Program-made: the position numbers and the translations under genes
Notes under the pieces: model-generated
What the model saw: only the letters and a program-made list of their open reading frames with translations
The model's database searches: none
Told to the model about the DNA's origin: nothing
Assembly: GCA_017613485.1 (NCBI GenBank)
Contig: JAGADS010000328.1
Location: 1 to 8,567 of the forward strand
DNA from: Treponema sp.
Lineage (GTDB): Bacteria; Spirochaetota; Spirochaetia; Treponematales; Treponemataceae
Length of the DNA: 8,567 nucleotides
Reading direction: 5' to 3'
Shown: positions 7,713-8,567 of the stretch, one piece after another
Numbering within the stretch: the first letter of the stretch is position 1
Layout: each line of letters opens with the position of its first letter

Positions 7713-8202
7713 GATCGCTCCTTATTTTCTCAAGAATGCCGTTAATGTTCAGTATCGGGGCAGTTACGTCATCAAAGCTGATGGCTCCTGTAAAATATGG
7801 CGAATCCTCTGCATTAGTCATGTTTTTGACTGTGACTTCTGATTCATTATGGAATTCCTGAATTTCTGATACCTGGACCGCTATGTTGCTGAGGTTTTTA
7901 AGAAGCATGAATAATCTTGTGTCCTGAGGTTTGTCTGAAGTAAAAAGGGAAAAATCAACAACCGCAAAAGGTACACCATAGCTGTTTAATACACCCTTTA
8001 TGTAGGGAGGTACAAACGGCATGGGAAAAACTTCGTTGTTTCTTAGGATTTCACGAACTTCTGTTGAATTTATAGCATAATTTGTCTCACCGGCCCTAAA
8101 TACAAGATAGGATGTTGTATTTGACTTTTCCTGTCCGCCAGTTGCAGTTTCCTGATTTTCAAGAATTTCCTCAAGTAATTCTTCTGTCTGTTCATCGCTC
8201 AT
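7699..8202 (-). CDS. cheW: CheW-type chemosensory coupling protein
   Basis: A 167-residue adaptor expected to link the receptor to CheA. An acidic, probably unstructured N-terminus (1-28) precedes the CheW fold, which starts at SYLVFRAGETNYAI (31-44). The EVREIL segment (48-53), PPYIKGVLNSYG (65-76) and PFAVVDF (78-84) follow in the usual order, and the domain closes with ILNINGIL (150-157). In most CheW proteins the NLRG-type loop carries an arginine; here the corresponding residue is Tyr75. First gene of the operon as seen: a promoter lies immediately upstream, and the ATG has no Shine-Dalgarno. The next Met is residue 61, too late to keep the fold, so the start is secure. The 3' end overlaps the next gene by 14 nt. 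Confidence 0.93.
   Translation of the reverse strand: MSDEQTEELLEEILENQETATGGQEKSNTTSYLVFRAGETNYAINSTEVREILRNNEVFPMPFVPPYIKGVLNSYGVPFAVVDFSLFTSDKPQDTRLFMLLKNLSNIAVQVSEIQEFHNESEVTVKNMTNAEDSPYFTGAISFDDVTAPILNINGILEKIRSDLENS
7718..7723 (-). promoter_or_regulatory. Ribosome binding site supporting a TTG start
   Basis: AAGGAG inside the cheW 3' end lies 5 nt before TTG at 7710-7712. No ATG or GTG is available at the proper spacing in this frame, so this site is the main reason to accept the rare TTG start for the small downstream protein. Confidence 0.6.
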
Positions 8203-8207
8203 TTTTT

Positions 8208-8234
8208 AATTATAACCCCAAAAACCGTATAATT
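8208..8234. repeat. 7-bp inverted repeat overlapping the operon promoter
   Basis: AATTATA (8208-8214) and TATAATT (8228-8234) form a perfect dyad with a 13-nt spacer. The arms are 20 bp apart centre to centre, about two helical turns. One arm is the -10 box and the other borders the -35 box of the operon promoter, so a regulator-binding site is possible. Because the arms are AT-rich and match -10 hexamers, chance is a real alternative. Confidence 0.3.
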
Positions 8235-8237
8235 CAA
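8209..8237 (-). promoter_or_regulatory. Predicted sigma-70-type promoter of the chemosensory operon
   Basis: On the minus strand, TTGAAT (8232-8237) is followed after 17 nt by a perfect TATAAT (8209-8214). The expected transcription start, about 7 nt past the -10 box, falls at or next to the A of the cheW ATG (8202). That would make a leaderless or nearly leaderless mRNA, consistent with the lack of a ribosome binding site. The assignment rests on sequence match only. Confidence 0.6.
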
Positions 8238-8292
8238 GTAAAATTATCAGGTCGGTCGAAGAGAAACAGGTGCCATTTGAGCAAAAAAATAT

Positions 8293-8321
8293 TTGTGTTT
8301 TTAGCGAAATTGGTGTATAAT
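8293..8321 (+). promoter_or_regulatory. Predicted promoter of the FHA-domain gene
   Basis: TATAAT (8316-8321) lies 17 nt after a weak -35 candidate TTGTGT (8293-8298). Transcription would begin around 8328, giving a leader of only 2-4 nt before the ATG at 8331. The context around the -10 box, TATAATTAAA, is the same as that of the divergent operon promoter. No Shine-Dalgarno is visible. Confidence 0.5.
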
Positions 8322-8330
8322 TAAAGCATT

Positions 8331-8567
8331 ATGGAAGAACAGACTATAATCAATGAAAGCCCTATAGGTAAACATTTGGATCGCCTTGCTGACTCAAAAC
8401 AGGCCTCTTATCTTGTATTCAACAAGAAAAAGATTCAGCTCGTTGCAAAAATCACAATCGGCCGGGATTATGACAACAGCGTTGTAATTGACAATAAGCT
8501 TGCAAGCCGTCACCATTGTGTCATTCAGAAAATAAAGGACAAGTATTATCTCAAGGATGAAAACAGC
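8331..8567 (+). CDS. FHA-domain protein (3' end outside window)
   Basis: I translated 79 codons by hand and the frame is open to the end of the window. After about 25 polar residues, an FHA (forkhead-associated) domain begins: YLVF at 27-30, the conserved GR at 44-45 (TIGRDYDNSVVI), SRHH at 59-62 and YYLKDENS at 72-79. These match the phosphothreonine-binding signature, G-R then S-R-x-H, with the Ser and Arg that contact phosphate in known FHA domains. The domain continues beyond the window, so any further domains are unknown. The gene is divergent from the chemosensory operon and shares its 128-bp upstream region; no Ser/Thr kinase is visible nearby, so a functional link is only a possibility. 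The ATG lacks a Shine-Dalgarno and sits just after a -10 box. Confidence 0.85.
   Translation, partial: MEEQTIINESPIGKHLDRLADSKQASYLVFNKKKIQLVAKITIGRDYDNSVVIDNKLASRHHCVIQKIKDKYYLKDENS

Noticed and set aside
2749..8202. Flagellar chemotaxis operon
   Set aside because: No cheY, cheX/cheC, cheD or flagellar gene is present, CheA has a fused receiver and no visible P2, and CheR has a TPR extension; these fit an alternative-function system better.
8228..8233. Plus-strand TATAAT as a second promoter for the FHA gene
   Set aside because: No -35-like hexamer lies at the proper distance upstream, and the copy at 8316-8321 is far better placed.

Overview
The window holds most of one long minus-strand operon, read from about 8202 down past position 1, and the start of one divergent plus-strand gene at 8331. 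All but one of the operon genes I can assign belong to a chemotaxis-type (chemosensory) signalling pathway. Base composition is AT-leaning, genes are tightly packed, and the protein style suggests a spirochaete, most likely a Treponema-like species. That assignment comes from general resemblance only; no marker gene in the window fixes the taxon.

Layout in transcription order on the minus strand: cheW adaptor (8202-7699); a small divergent protein, perhaps a second CheW-like adaptor, with a TTG start (7712-7299); cheB methylesterase (7302-6244); cheR methyltransferase with a C-terminal TPR extension (6209-4839); cheA hybrid histidine kinase with its own receiver domain (4833-2749); a receiver-like/GAF-like/class III nucleotidyl cyclase/TPR protein (2756-909); and the N-terminal 299 codons of a six-helix membrane protein with a HAMP-like segment (899 to beyond 1). 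Junctions are overlaps of 14, 4 and 8 nt or gaps of 34, 5 and 9 nt, so the genes are probably co-transcribed and partly translationally coupled. No terminator is visible in the operon. The 128-bp divergent region 8203-8330 carries a sigma-70-like promoter for each direction. On the plus strand an FHA-domain protein begins and runs off the window.

Together the set resembles the 'alternative cellular function' chemosensory systems typified by Pseudomonas Wsp (MCP, two CheW, CheR-TPR, CheA-REC, CheB, and a REC-diguanylate cyclase output). Here the output slot holds a class III cyclase with adenylate-type residues, so the predicted second messenger is cAMP rather than c-di-GMP. The cyclase's receiver domain has lost the phosphoacceptor aspartate (Tyr54 instead), the first acidic-pair residue, and the conserved Thr and Lys. 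It therefore looks like a pseudo-receiver, while the receivers fused to CheA and CheB look intact. How CheA would control the cyclase without phosphorylating it is the most interesting open question. The partial membrane protein is the best local candidate for the receptor. No stand-alone CheY, CheC/CheX, CheD or flagellar gene is present.
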